Source of the DNA: Orobanche coerulescens
Lineage: Eukaryota; Streptophyta; Magnoliopsida; Lamiales; Orobanchaceae
Reading direction: 5' to 3'
DNA length: 64,000 bases
Assembly: GCA_033398695.1 (NCBI GenBank)
Contig: CM065809.1
Location: 89,130,144-89,194,143, forward strand
This document shows, piece by piece, positions 32,169 through 44,119 of this stretch. The stretch's first letter is position 1, and the number at the start of each line of letters is the position of its first letter. The position numbers were made by a program, and so were the translations under genes. The notes beneath the pieces are model-generated. The model was not told the DNA's origin, did no database searches, and saw only the letters and a program-made list of their open reading frames with translations.

Positions 32169-33828
32169 ACTCCCCCTGACAAAAATATCCGTTTCAAAAA
32201 AATTACTCCCCGTGAGTAAAATACCAATTTGATAAAAATCAATTTTTGGGGATCCAACCGAGAGTTAGTTTTTGTTTTGAAATATGGATGATGTTAAGAA
32301 TAACGGTTCCTTTTGGAATCTAGATCTTTTTGATTTTAACCGTCCATCTTGGGCTTTTACAATTAAAAATATGATGCCCAATTTTCAAATATTTTTCACA
32401 ATGGGGTATTTTCAAATTTAAGAATTCGTTTTTCGAATGTGGTTTGAACCCCAACCCATATTTATTGAAAGTATATTTTTGAACTGAGAGCAGTTGTTCA
32501 AATTTTTCGTTTCCACATGAAAATTTCTTCGTTAAGTTCTTTATCTCGGTTTGAACTTTCAAATGATCATCCTTTAAAATATTTTTATTTTCAATACATT
32601 TTGAATGATCAGTCTCGATAAATTTTCCCTTTTCAAGAATTTTGGAATTTTCAATTTCAAATGATTTATTTTTAGATTTAAGGGATTTAATCTCGGATAA
32701 AGCATTTTGAAAACCGGTATGCACTAATTCAAATGCTTCAAATAATTTGTCGTGAGACGATGTACTAACCTGGCTTTCGACGTTGCTATCGTCGAATGAA
32801 CTTCGGGCCATAAGGGCGAGATTATTTTGATTGATAAAATCATCATCTTCATCTTCATCGCTCCATGTTGCAACGAAAACTTCCTTCTTTGGATTTGCTC
32901 GGCAATTCTTCGCGAAGTGGCCTGGTTTACCACATACTCGACAATTGTTGTCGAATTTTTTCATTCAGCCCGAGATGTCTTTCTTTCTCCGGTTTAATAA
33001 GGTTTGAAACTTATTAATATTCTTGACATAATATGCCGATTCTTCGTCGCTTTCATCAACTGGGATTTCTTCTCTTTTTGACATCTTAGCCTTCAAGCTA
33101 TTGATCTTTCCTTCGGCTTTGGTTCAGCTTTCCGAGATTTTAGAACAATATCATAGTTTATAAGTAAACCAACGAGAGCACTAAAATCAAGATTGTTTAA
33201 ATCTTTAGATTCCATTATCGCCATAACCGTGCCGTCCCATTCAACAGGTAATGATCTTAGGATTTTCTTGACTTTCTCACTACTTTATAATGGTTTACCG
33301 AACGAAGCTAGTCCATTGGTGATGATCGCAAATCGGTCGAGCATGTTGGTGATGGACTCGTCACCCTTCATCATGAATAACTCATAGTCATGGAGAAGCA
33401 TATTGATCTTCGTCTCCTTGACTTGAGTTATCCCTTCGTGTGTGATTTCAAGAATTTTCCAATCTCTTTAGCACTTTCACATGATGAGATACGATTGACC
33501 TCTTCTGGATTTAAGGCACAATATAGAAATTGAGTAGCCTTACAATTTAGATGGTCGTTCTTCCAATCCTCGTCATTATATTCTTCGAAACTCTTAAGAG
33601 ATCCGTCAGGTTTGATTGGAACTTTCGGGCCAAGACAAATGATCTTCCAAATCTCTATATCATAGTCATGAATAAAGATTGACATCTTTTTCTTCCATGT
33701 CATATAATTTGATCCATCAAAGAAAGGTGGTCGGTTCAAAGCAAAACCTTCGACCGGAGCAAATTGGAATGCCATATGGATCTTCTCCTCGGATGTTAAG
33801 CCGCTTATTGGAGGTATCGCTCCGATAA
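32169..33828 (-). pseudogene. gag: Copia gag of S2
   Basis: The minus-strand start at 33775 is MAFQFAPVEGFALNRPPFF, then TWKKKMSIFIHDYDIEIW. The middle part (33430-32970) is broken by frameshifts. 32964-32320 is open and holds the zinc knuckle CRVCGKPGHFAKNC and a coiled-coil-like EIKSLKSKNKSFEIEN. The second knuckle has lost its second Cys (CEKYLKIGHHIFNC). No pol follows. A start-proximal remnant of the primer site lies at about 33815. Confidence 0.75.
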
Positions 33829-34918
33829 AACATGGTGATCATAAAGATTAGCAATCGGGATTAATGGGAGTCATGTAGAGGGCAATGAAGAATCAAGATG
33901 GGGATTTGTCCCTCTCTTTAATGAGAGAGATATCTGCTGGGCCCCTCGATATGTAGGGCTGAAGGAAATGCATGACCATGCTCAAATAAAGAGTCATTTG
34001 ATTCAATCCGTCTACTTAAGATCGAGAAAACATTTGAACATCTTAGTTCAAATATGATATTGCGCGACAAAGGGATTTGATAAGTTAAATGATTTACTGG
34101 ACTATAAACTTATATTATTTGGGTAGTCATAATGTCTTGCTAAAGACCTCTTATGATTTGTTATTTAATTAGATATTAAATAATTGCCAACATAATATAA
34201 GCATTTTGGATGACACGTACGACCACTAAAGACAAACAAGAATAATTAATAGATACAATATTGGATATTATTTTTATTAAAGAAAATAAACAATGTGTAA
34301 TATATAATATAGGATATTATATATTATATTATTTAATTATATCAACTCGGAAAGATAAATATAATATTAGATATTATATTTATTAGAGGATTAAGTAATA
34401 TAATATAAGATATTATATGTATTGTATTATTTAATAAGTTGAGGGGCAACTAAGCAAATACTAGAGTTTGACTCTAGGGTTTACTTAGTATAAATAAAGG
34501 GTCCTGGACAAGGAGTTGTCATAAGACAAAAATTACACAACCCTATCTGTTCGATCTAAATTTTTCTTTCCGAGAAGTCGGTTTCGGCCATCTCCGTCTT
34601 CTTTCCTTAGTTGATTTTGATCAACAGTACAAATCCTTCTAGCAAGGAATTATTTGTTGTACTGTTTCTCAACATTATTCATAAGGATCTAGCAATCTGG
34701 CTTGTACTAGTTGTTCGTGTGTGGATCACCAAAAGAGGAAGAAGATTTAATCAGCTTCTGGTCCGGGTTCAGATCTGTTCTTTGAATTAAGGTAACTCGA
34801 CGAAATTTTTATAAATCAATTAAATTACTGCTTGAAGATCCTAATCTAGGTCTTTCGCTAATTTATTTCGCTGCGTCTTGTTCATATTTATCTTATTAGA
34901 TACACATAAAACCCAACA
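33829..34918 (+). repeat. Copia-type LTR, probably solo or truncated
   Basis: Ends AAAACCCAACA at 34918. A TATA-like TATAAATAAAG is at about 34490, followed by a leader-like segment. 34170-34440 is AT-rich with repeated AATATTAGATATTATAT-type units. No primer site follows the end, so it is not a 5' LTR of an intact element. The 5' boundary is uncertain. No gene is seen. Confidence 0.55.
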
Positions 34919-35885
34919 GATAGATGATGACAGATTGTACCAAATCACCTCCAAATCGCCCTTCTCTCGTTCTCTCGTCAGCTAGGGTTGAAAAGTTAGA
35001 AAGAATGCTGAAAAATGCCGCTGTCGGCACTTATATACAGGGTCAGTCAGCCGTGCTAGCTCCCCGACTTAACGTGCACTACGTGCCTGAAAAAGAATGG
35101 GACATTCTATATCATCCCATTAGCGCATGCTAATCGACGCCTTAGCGTGCGCTAATGAGGCAGTCGAGTGAAGGACAAAACGTATTTTCCTTCCAGTTAG
35201 TGTGCGTTAATCCTTGATTTAGTGTGTGTTAATGAGGCAATACAGTAAGGAATGGGATGTTCTGCCTTATCTCGTTAGCGCGCGCTAACAACTTCGGTAG
35301 CATGAGCTGATGATACATATTCTCGTGTGCTATGATTCTGCATTAGCGTGCACTATCCCTTCTGCACTGTAGCTCAGTTGTGCAGCCCAGTCAGCCCGAA
35401 CACGCCCCGTACAACGCAAAACTTGAATATTAACAACATCCAATGAAGATCTTACGAAGAGCGTCAAATTACGAACTCAAGCGCTAAACAAACACATGAT
35501 TCCGACCACCCGAAGGTACGGAAAAATTAATACAGAAGAATACACCCTGAAATTTGGGAAATTACAAAACAGCCAAAACGTCCGAAAAACACGATTCAAG
35601 ATCAAACAATATTAGCAAAGCTCACAATGCATCTGAAAAAGTTAAACGAACTTGTAGAAACATCAAATTGACAGTTTCAAACAAGATTTACAAAAATCAA
35701 ACCTAAATACATAAAAGTCGCAGTGTTACACGGCTTCAACTAAAATGGCCCCAAAACTCATTCAAATGGCAAAAAGTGCAGAACAAGATAGTTTCAGAAT
35801 ATATAAATGATTACAAGCGAGTCACCAAAAGTGGAAGAACATCGAAAATAAAAATTACCAAAAGTGAAAAAATATGGATATTACA
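34919..35885 (-). repeat. 3' LTR of TE-D, partial
   Basis: The minus-strand start TGTAATATCCATA is at 35885, preceded by the GGCGAAACTTCC...GAGGGGAGAA polypurine context. It ends at the copia LTR at 34919. 35400-35880 is otherwise featureless LTR sequence. Confidence 0.75.
35032..35365 (-). promoter_or_regulatory. TATA box and TTAGCGCACGCTAA array in TE-D LTR
   Basis: Minus-strand TATATAAG is at about 35030-35037. Motifs on the plus strand: TTAGCGCATGCTAAT (about 35120), TTAGCGTGCGCTAAT (about 35141), TTAGTGTGCGTTAAT, TTAGTGTGTGTTAAT, TTAGCGCGCGCTAAC (about 35275) and TTAGCGTGCACTA. In element sense the main form reads TTAGCGCACGCTAA. Confidence 0.6.
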
Positions 35886-35889
35886 TTCT

Positions 35890-38169
35890 CCCCTCTAAAA
35901 GGAAGTTTCGCCTCAAAACTCAAGAAGCAAAAAGTTTGGGGTAACTCGCACGCATCTTGTCTTCTGTCTCCCAAGTCGTTTCCTCAAATCCATGTCTCGA
36001 CCATTACCCTTTAGTCAATGGAATGATTTTATGCCGAAGATATTTCCCACGATGCTCATGGATCTTCACCGATCTCTCTTCAAAGGTAATATTCTCGGCT
36101 ACATGTATCTCACTGTAGTCGATAATATGACATGGATCAGGTGCATACTTTCTCAATTGATAAGCATGAAAAGTTCCATGGACGTGACTCAAAGCTGGAG
36201 GTAACTCCAAACGATAAACCAATTCTCCAACCTTGTCTAAAACCTCAAATAGTTTGATATACCTCAGACTGAGTTTCCCTTTTTTCCGAAATGAAAAACT
36301 CCCCCCGTCGGTGACACCTTGAGTAGAACGTGGTCCCCCATCTCAAACTCTAAGGGTCGATGACGAATATCAACATATGATTCTGTCGACTATGGGCAGT
36401 CAACAACCTATCTCGAATGATAGAAATCTTCTCCTTAGTTTCCAGCAACATATCCGGTTCCATCCCAAACAACTCCGAGGTCTCATCCTAACATGATGGT
36501 GATCTACACCGCCTACCATAAATTGATTCGAAAGGTGCCATCTTGATCGATGTATGCCAAATATTATTGTTGGTAAACTCCACCAGAGGTAAAATGAAGT
36601 TCCCAATCACTGCTCCAATCTAGAGCACAAGCCCGCAACATATCCTCTAATGTATGAATCGCTCGCTCGGTTTGACCATCTAACTGTGGATGAAAGGACG
36701 TATTCAACCTAACTAGGTACCCAAGGCCTGATGGATCGCCTGCCGAAATGTGACAGAAAACATCCATCCCAATCAGAAATAATAGTTTTAGGTGTACCGT
36801 GCAAACTCATAACTTCTGCTATAAATATACGAGCCAGCCTCTCTAGTCCCCAAGTATCCTTAATACTAAGGAAGTGTGCCGACTTAGTTAATCGATCGAA
36901 GACCACCCAAATCATATTCATTCTAACTTTAGTCCTTGGCATCCAAGTGATAAAGTCCATGGAGATGTCTTCCCACTTCCACTCGGGATTGGGAAGCGGC
37001 TACAACAACCAACATGATCGTTGATGCTCAATTTTAACTTTTTGACAAGTCAAACACCGCAATACAAACTCTGTGACATCCTTCTTCATATTATTCCACG
37101 AAATTTTTTGCTTCAAAGTGTTGTACATCTTACTCGTTCCAAGATGTATTGAGTAAGGTGTAGCATGGGATTCTCAAAGTATTCTCTGTATCAACTACAA
37201 ATCATTCGGAACACAAAGTCTGCCCTGGAATCTTAAAACTGTCCTAATGGACCTTAAAACCAGAGGCTTTCCCTTTAATCACATCATCCTTTAGTTGAGT
37301 AATCATTGGGTCACTGTATTGCTTCCCTTTGATGTCATCAACCAAAGACAAAGTAATTTCGAGGATATACAACTGTCCTTGCACTCTCTGTAACTAAACT
37401 TCTATTTAGTGCTTAATCAATTATTGTCGAATCTTTGTTTGAGGTGTAAGGACCTCGAGCATCTAAAGTGATAGCAGTTTTTGGCTCAATGCATCTGCGA
37501 CAACGTTGGCCTTTCCCGGATGGTAAATGATTTTCAAGTTGTAATCCTTTATCAATTCCAACCAACGCGCTGCCTCGTATTCAACTCTTTCTGACTGAAA
37601 ATGTATTTCAAACTCTTGTGATCACTATAGATCTGACATGAAGAGCCATAGAAATAATGCCACCAAATCTTTAGTGCGAATATGACTGCGGCCAACTCCA
37701 CATCGTGAGTAGGATAATTCATCTCATACGGCTTCAACCGCCGTGATGCAAATGCTCTCGTCTTATCGTGCTGCATAAGCACACACCCGAGTCCCTGACC
37801 TGAATCATCACTATATACTACAACCCTTCGTTACCTAGCAGTAAAGCCAAGATCGACGCTGATGTCCAACGCCTCTTTAATTCATCAAAGTTTTGCTGTC
37901 TCTCAACAGTCTAAACAAACTTTTCCGTCTTCTGGATTAACTGTATAAGCGGTCAAGTGAGTATAGAGAACCCTTCGACAAACCGATGATAGTATCTAGC
38001 AAGACCCCAAAAACTTCGAACTTCCTTTACATCTTCAGGCGGTGCCCAATATAACACTGCCTCAATCTTCTGTGAGTCCACACGAACCTCTTTGGCCGAG
38101 ATCACATGGCCGAGAAACATAACCTACTTCAACTAGAATTCACATTTTGAGAACTTAGCATATAGGTGC
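35890..38169 (-). pseudogene. pol: RT end, RNase H, integrase and chromodomain of TE-D
   Basis: Minus-strand pieces in order: LYAKFS and the end of RT at 38165-37880; RNase H with [31 protein letters not shown] at 37782-37552; DALSQ at about 37490; integrase zinc region at about 37170-37030; catalytic core 36960-36709 with WIGMD-type start, SDWDG for SDRDG, and HPQLDGQTERAIHTLEDML; the SPTGG...KGKLSL block at about 36300; and 36222-36004 with LSHVHGTFHAYQLRKYAPD and the start of the chromodomain. Many frameshifts. Confidence 0.8.
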
Positions 38170-40331
38170 TGTGATATCCGCATTTTTCCCTTCTCTTATT
38201 ATTCTCATTTTAGTGCATTTTCGTTTTTAACAACTCGCTTGTAACCGTATTGACATTTTGAGGACATTTAATATTGAACTTTTTGTCGTTCGAGCTTGAT
38301 TCGGACTCGTTTTACTCGATTTGATGTTTCATGTTGTTATTTTGCATATTATCATAATCGTCGTTCGGAACCGCCGTTTCGGGGTTGCCGAAGATCGATA
38401 TCATGTTATTGTGGGCGTTGTGAGCTTTTGTTGGTGTTTCGACCATGTTTCGTACATTTCGCATGTTTGGACCGTTTTGTAAATTTCCCAAACTTTTGGG
38501 AAATTTACGTTTGATGTTGTTTTTCTGAACCTTTGAGTAGTCGGGAATATGTTTTCCTTCGGCACTTAAGTTCGTCGTTTCAGGCCCCTTACGTCCGTAC
38601 CATCGTGAATTGTTCACCGTTGTATTTCGATTCTTTTTCGGTACCTCCCTCTTTCATTTCTGGCCTGTACTCCGCAGAAAGGAATGTTACGTATGTAACA
38701 CCCTTTTGGTTACGTACGTAACGTCCTAGTGTAATTCGGTACATGCGCTTCTGCCTTTTTGGTTACGTACGTAACACCCTTTTTGGTTACGTACGTAACG
38801 CCCTAGTGTATTTCAGTTCAGGCGATTCTGCCTTTTTGGTTACGTACGTAAGGCCCTTATGGCTTACGTACGTAATACGGCTTACGTACGTTAGCATGTG
38901 GTGGCTAACGTACGTAACGCGGTCTGGGTTTATAAACCCAGGGGTTGACCGATTTCGGCCATTTTCACTCCTTCTCCTCCCCATCCGACTCCTAGGCGAT
39001 CTTCTTAGCATTTCCGGCGATTTGAAGCTTGATAACTCCGAGCCATCATCTTCTTCGAGTTTTTGGAGCATAGTATCAACCTCTAATCGTGTTCTTCGTC
39101 ATTATTCAAGGTACACTTCTAAAACCTTTTTTTGGGTAATTGAAGGGGTTTTCATGTTTCGTCCGATTCGTTCCGTATGTTAGATTAATTCATGATATAC
39201 ATGATTAATCTTGTTGATGTCGTTGGTTACCCTACGGATTCATGGTATATTTCGTAGTAATTTTGTAATCGAGAGGGTTTGGTTGTGGTCCGCCCTCGTC
39301 ATTGTTTCTATACGAATATACATGAATCGTAGGCGGGTTTTCGGGTGTATTCCAATTCCGTATTCATTTAGGATTGGTTGTGATTGTGTTCTTCGTATCG
39401 TTAGGTTCATGATTACCGGCTCCTATCGGTCACCGGTGTTTTTCCTTCCGTTCGTTGCGTCGTTTATTATTCAAGGCAAGTATTCTTTTGGGAACCTTTA
39501 TGCTTAACATGAAATGGTAATGTATATTGTGTGTGCTTTGCTCACCCTGGGAGGGTCCGACGGTGCCTCGGGGGAATCTATGACTTCACTCTGGATTCAT
39601 GAGTTTGTTTCGCTAGCCAGCTCGGGAGGGTCCTTAGAGGCCTCGGGTGGGATTCGTGGCTTCGTCCCGGTCCTAGGCGATGCCTGTGCGTGATTTGTTT
39701 TATGAAATGGCCAGCTCGGGAGGGTCCTTAGAGGCCTCGGGTGGGATTCGTGGCTTCGTCTCGGTCCTAGGCAAATTGTTCGACTGTTTGTTTCCGGAAA
39801 AGACATGTCTGGTTTTGGTTTTTGAAATGATATTGGTGCATGTACTATGAAATGTGTAAGCGATTGGTTTGCCTTGATTACTTGTACTAGCGTAATTGCT
39901 AACCCCTCTGGGGACCCGTTTTGGGGAAATTCTTGTTATGGATTTCAGGTTATGATCATCCGGACGAGCGAGCGCTGGGACAGTACGAGGATGTTGGCCG
40001 GGGTCGTTGACATGTGCACTCGAGTCTACTTATTTCTTTGTCCACTTCGATATGGTTGTTTACTATATTTATAAACTGATAGACTGTACTCGCGAGTACT
40101 TAGGCTTTTCAATTCAAACCCCGTGTTGTATTATTTTAAATTGCTACATTGTCGACTGTTGCTTATTTCGCCGGTTACTCCGGGCGTACCTTTATATGTT
40201 ATATTATTTAAATATGTGTTCTCGCTAACCGAGATGGTTAGTCGAGGGGTGTTTTCTAGTTGTAGCCTGGTGGGTCCCATGTAGGGGTCCACGGCGCTGT
40301 AATATACTCCGAATATCTCGGGAGTGTTACA
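38170..40331 (+). repeat. 5' LTR of TE-C (2162 bp)
   Basis: Starts TGTGATATCCGC, ends CGGGAGTGTTACA. It is longer than the 3' LTR mainly because CCAGCTCGGGAGGGTCCTTA...TCCTAGGC occurs twice (about 39617-39676 and 39711-39771). It carries a 13-bp inverted repeat at 38479-38508 (GTAAATTTCCCAA). ORFs inside are repeated in the 3' LTR and are not genes. Confidence 0.9.
38688..38937 (+). promoter_or_regulatory. TTACGTACGTAAC array and TATA box (TE-C 5' LTR)
   Basis: GGTTACGTACGTAACG-type motifs lie at about 38688, 38710, 38761, 38784, 38838, 38861, 38880 and 38908. TTTATAAACC follows at 38929-38938. Confidence 0.65.
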
Positions 40332-40335
40332 GAAA

Positions 40336-40347
40336 TGGTATCGGAGC
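40336..40347 (+). other. Primer binding site, initiator Met tRNA type (TE-C)
   Basis: TGGTATCGGAGC, four bases after the LTR end. It has the same one-base variant as TE-A and TE-E. Confidence 0.85.
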
Positions 40348-40568
40348 TCTAGGTTTATGGATACCTAGGCTTGTTGGTTATTTGGGTCTAGTCGTGTTTT
40401 GTTTTGCACATTGTCACACCGCTGCCAGCATCTCGGTACTTCGAGTGCTCGTAAGTTTTCTTATTCGGTCTTTTGTTTTCTTGCATAGTATTTCCGCTTT
40501 TCGAATCGTGATTACCTTTTCCTCCCTTACTCATCATCAATATACTTCTGTTATCTCTTAACACCAGT

Positions 40569-43220
40569 ATGGATGCCGGAGGAAACCGCGGTCGTGGTCA
40601 TGGTCGTGGTCGTGGACGCGGCCGTGGACGTGGGGCAGCCGGTGGGGCGGCCACGTCGCATTCTTCGGGAGCCGGCAGTATCGGTGACCGTCACAGTCAT
40701 GCTTCTTCTCAGGAGCGCGCCGACCTTGGTATTGCGGCCGTCATGCAGCAAATGGTTAACCAAATGGCGGCTATAGCTCAGGTAGTCCAGAACCCCGATC
40801 AGGCTCATGCTAACCGGGGTGGAGCAGACCGTTGGCTCCAAGATGTCATCAAGATGCACCCTCCTCAATTCTCGGGAGCATCAGACCCGATCGGCTGGGA
40901 GGGGTGGATCAAGGAGATATCTAAGGTCTTCGTTGCCACCAACTGTCCCGAGGACCGAAAGGTCCCTATTGCCCAGTACTTTCTCACGGGGGACGCTACG
41001 GATTGGTGGGAGGCCGTTGGGCCCAAAGATCATGTTGCTTCGTGGGCCGAATTTCAGGAGTTGATGGAGACTGAATATTGCCCGTGGCCAGTTAGACAGG
41101 CTCGAGTCCATGCTTTCTACGATGCTCAACCTCGGGATATTCCCGTATCCCAAGCTATTGCCGATTTCAACAAAGAGCTGGGCTATGTGAAAACCCAAGT
41201 TGTCGCTGAGAGCGACAAAATTTTCCATTTTTCCATGAGGATGAAACTGTCCATTCGGGACTATATGTCTGGACTCGTCTGTACTACCCTGAAGGATTAT
41301 CAGAGTCGAGCCCTTGCCTATGACATGTCGGTGACAGCCAGTGCGGCGGTTCGGGAGAGTAAGAAGCAGAAATCCGCCGGAAATTTTTCGGGTCACAGAG
41401 GTGGAGGTCAGCAGAAGTCTCAGTCTGTGAATATTCCTGGAGGTAATTCGGCTCGTTTCTCTGGGGGCTATCGGGGTACTGTCGGTGCCTCCGTTCGGGA
41501 TGCCAAATGCTTTAACTGCGGCGAGCCGGGCCATCGGAACCGGGAGTGTCCTCGTCCGCCCCTAACTTGTCACACTTGTGGTCAGTCGGGCCACAAGGCC
41601 TTCTTTTGTGAGCGGGTAAGAAAGCTTCTTGGTGCTCAGGCTTCTTTTCCAGCACCTTTGGAGCCGAGTGTGAACCAGGGCTCATTTGCTCCGCCGCCAC
41701 CTCCGAGTGCCGGTCGAGGTAGGGGTCGGGGTCAGCCCGCTAGGGGAGGAGCTTCCAGTGTCGGCTCTGCCCAGCCGCGTATCTATGAGATGAGGAGGGC
41801 CGATGATCCAGCAGCTACTGTGGCGACAGGTACCGTTCATATCCATTCCCATCCTGTCAGTGTGCTTTTCGATTCGGGTGCTACGCATTCATTCATTTCT
41901 CTGGAGTGTGTACGCCGTTTAAGTCTCGACTGCTCGTCACCTTGCGAGCCTTTCATCGTTAAACTTCCTAGCGGTGATAGAATTATCGGTGATCGAGAAG
42001 TCCGGGACTGTTCTGTGTTTATTTGTGAGAGGGCTTGGCTCTCTAATCTTATTGTCGTGGGTATCGAGGGTGAGGATCTGATTCTCGGGAATGATTGGCT
42101 CGAGCGGCATGGTGCAATCATGAACTACCGCACGAGGATCATTACCATGTTAGCCGAGGACGGTACTGAGCACTCCTTCGCGGGGCGAAAGAGAAACCAG
42201 AAGTTTGTTATTAACGCCCTGAAGGCGATGAAACTCCTGCGAAAGGGGTGTACTGGTTATTGGTGCTATGCCTTGAAGGCGGAGAATGGTGGAGTCGAGC
42301 TTTCGTCGATTCCAGTCGTTAGTGAGTTTCCTGATGTATTTCCTGACGAGTTGCCGGGATTGCCACCGGACCGTGAGGTTGAGTTTGCTATAGAGTTAGA
42401 GCCGGGCGCGACACCTATTTCAAAGGCGCCGTATCGTATGGCACCTTCAGAGATGTCCGAGTTGAAGAAGCAGTTGAGTGAACTTCTTGAGTCGGGGTAT
42501 ATTCGACCGAGCGCCTCGCCTTGGGGCGCACCGATCTTGTTTGTGCGGAAGAAGGATGGTTCACTGCGTTTGTGTATCGACTACCGCGAACTAAACAAGG
42601 TGACCATCAAGAACAAGTATCCTTTGCCGAGAATTGATGACTTGTTCGATCAGTTGCAGGGAGCTGCGGTATTCTCGAAGATTGATTTGAAATCGGGGTA
42701 CTATCAGCTCCGGGTGAGGGAGTCCGACGTGCCGAAAACAGCTTTTCGGACGAGATACGGACATTACGAGTTTGTAGTTATGCCCTTTGGGTTAACTAAT
42801 GCGCCGGCGGTGTTCATGCAATTGATGAGCAAAGTCTTTATCGAGTATCTGGATAAGTATGTCATCGTCTTCATTGACGACATTCTTATTTATTCGAGGA
42901 ATGAGGAAGAGCATGCCCATCATTTGCGGATAGTGTTAGACATTTTGAGGGTCGAGCAACTCTATGCGAAGTTCTCGAAATATGAGTTCTGGCTGAAGAA
43001 AGTGATGTTTTTGGGTCACGTGATTTCAGCCGAGGGAGTTCGAGTGGATCCGCAGAAGATTGAGGCAGTGTTGGATTGGGCACCGCCCACCAGTGTGAAG
43101 GAGGTCCGTAGTTTCTTGGGTTTGGCTGGCTACTACCGTAGGTTCGTCGAGGGTTTCTCAAAACTAGCTCGGCCACTTACACAGTTGCTTCAGAAATCCG
43201 AGAAGTTAAATGCGGAATGA
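40569..43220 (+). CDS. gag-pol: Gag-protease-RT polyprotein of TE-C (883 codons, then frameshift)
   Basis: Gly/Arg-rich N-terminus (residues 1-35), then the capsid domain (about 75-270, with [13 protein letters not shown] and [13 protein letters not shown]). Two zinc knuckles follow, [14 protein letters not shown] and [14 protein letters not shown] (about 315-350), a Pro/Gly linker, an aspartic protease with [12 protein letters not shown] (about 430), and RT (about 600-870) with [17 protein letters not shown] and the catalytic [12 protein letters not shown]. The frame ends at 43218 after QKSEKLNAE because of small deletions in the RT to RNase H join. The ATG at 40569 is the first in frame, 220 bases inside the primer site. 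It packages RNA and copies it to DNA in the cytoplasmic particle. Confidence 0.9.
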   Translation: MDAGGNRGRGHGRGRGRGRGRGAAGGAATSHSSGAGSIGDRHSHASSQERADLGIAAVMQQMVNQMAAIAQVVQNPDQAHANRGGADRWLQDVIKMHPPQFSGASDPIGWEGWIKEISKVFVATNCPEDRKVPIAQYFLTGDATDWWEAVGPKDHVASWAEFQELMETEYCPWPVRQARVHAFYDAQPRDIPVSQAIADFNKELGYVKTQVVAESDKIFHFSMRMKLSIRDYMSGLVCTTLKDYQSRALAYDMSVTASAAVRESKKQKSAGNFSGHRGGGQQKSQSVNIPGGNSARFSGGYRGTVGASVRDAKCFNCGEPGHRNRECPRPPLTCHTCGQSGHKAFFCERVRKLLGAQASFPAPLEPSVNQGSFAPPPPPSAGRGRGRGQPARGGASSVGSAQPRIYEMRRADDPAATVATGTVHIHSHPVSVLFDSGATHSFISLECVRRLSLDCSSPCEPFIVKLPSGDRIIGDREVRDCSVFICERAWLSNLIVVGIEGEDLILGNDWLERHGAIMNYRTRIITMLAEDGTEHSFAGRKRNQKFVINALKAMKLLRKGCTGYWCYALKAENGGVELSSIPVVSEFPDVFPDELPGLPPDREVEFAIELEPGATPISKAPYRMAPSEMSELKKQLSELLESGYIRPSASPWGAPILFVRKKDGSLRLCIDYRELNKVTIKNKYPLPRIDDLFDQLQGAAVFSKIDLKSGYYQLRVRESDVPKTAFRTRYGHYEFVVMPFGLTNAPAVFMQLMSKVFIEYLDKYVIVFIDDILIYSRNEEEHAHHLRIVLDILRVEQLYAKFSKYEFWLKKVMFLGHVISAEGVRVDPQKIEAVLDWAPPTSVKEVRSFLGLAGYYRRFVEGFSKLARPLTQLLQKSEKLNAE

Positions 43221-43318
43221 CGAGAGACAGTCGAGTTTTGAGGAATCGAAGAAGCGTTTGACCTCGGCCGGTTTTGACATTGCGTGTGGCAACGAAGTTT
43301 CTTTGTTTATAGCGATGC
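43221..43318 (+). pseudogene. pol: Damaged RT to RNase H join of TE-C
   Basis: Homology to the counterpart in TE-B ([19 protein letters not shown]) continues, but with at least two frame changes and two stops. Several one- or two-base deletions within about 120 bases are needed to explain it. It is either a real lesion or a consensus error. Confidence 0.7.
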
Positions 43319-44119
43319 TTGGTCGGGGGTCTTGGGTGCGTATTGATGCAGCACGGCAGGACCATTGCCTTCGCGTCTAGACAGTTGAGGCCATATGAGC
43401 TGAACTACCCTACTCATGATTTGGAGTTAGCGGCAGTTGTTTTTGCGCTCAAGATCTGGCGTCACTATCTTTTCGGCTCTACATGTCAGATTTTTACCGA
43501 TCATAAAAGTCTGAAATACATATTTACTCAGCGGGAGTTGAATATGAGGCAGAGGAGGTGGTTAGAGCTGATTAAGGATTATGACCTCGAAATCCTTTAT
43601 CATCCGGGCAAGGAGAACGTCGTGACCGACGCCTTGAGTCGGAAACCGATCGCATTGCGAACGCTTGAGATCCTTACGCCTCAGTCTGAGCTTCGGCGGG
43701 ATTTGATCAAGTTAGATGTTGAGGTTTTGTTGCCTGGAGCTGTCGGGCGACTTTGTGCTTTAGAGATTTCGTCGTCTTTGATCGATGAAATTAAGCTGAA
43801 GCAATTAGAGGATCCGATGTTTACTCAAATCCGAGAGAACGTTCTTAAGGGAAAGTCTCCTGGGTTTGTGATTCACGAGGATGGTGTTTTGAGATTCCAG
43901 AGTCGGCTTTGTGTGCCGAACGATCCAGAATTGCGACAGAGTATTTTGCGTGAGGCCCATTCTACACCCTATTCCGTTCATCCTGGTTCGAGTAAGATGT
44001 ACAAGGACCTGAGGAGGAACTTCTGGTGGAATGATAAGAAGGAGGAGGTCGCGCAATTTGTAGCAAAATGTTTGACTTGTCAGTAGGTCAAAATTGAGCA
44101 TCAGCGACCGGCTGGGTTA
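43319..44119 (+). CDS. pol: RNase H and integrase N-terminus of TE-C
   Basis: RNase [47 protein letters not shown]. Integrase zinc region: [20 protein letters not shown] and CLTCQ. TAG at 44084-44086 replaces the second Gln of CQQVK (CAG to TAG, one C-to-T change) and the frame stays open through it into the integrase core. Confidence 0.85.

Larger units (their letters stand above)
24081..33828 (-). mobile_element. SIRE-type copia element S2 with gag and no pol, split by element L
   Basis: Minus strand. The gag lies at 33775-32320, the tail at 32240-32169 and 25642-25269, the polypurine tract at 25269-25282 and the 3' LTR at about 24081-25268. Element L (25643-32168) is inserted in the tail with target duplication ACTCC. 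A damaged primer site is recognisable at about 33815 (GCTCCGATA for GCTCTGATACC). The 5' LTR is absent because sequence changes to a copia LTR at 33829. Like S1 it has no pol genes. Confidence 0.75.
34919..38169 (-). mobile_element. Tekay-type chromovirus TE-D, truncated at both ends
   Basis: On the minus strand the tail of pol (RT end to chromodomain, 38169-35890) is followed by the first 967 bases of the 3' LTR. Its coding sequence is interrupted by TE-C. The 20 bases after TE-C (47215-47235) still encode ILRAQH on the minus strand, which joins LYAKFS before TE-C, showing the two flanks were once continuous. Beyond 47235 TE-D is replaced by CACTA sequence. Confidence 0.8.
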
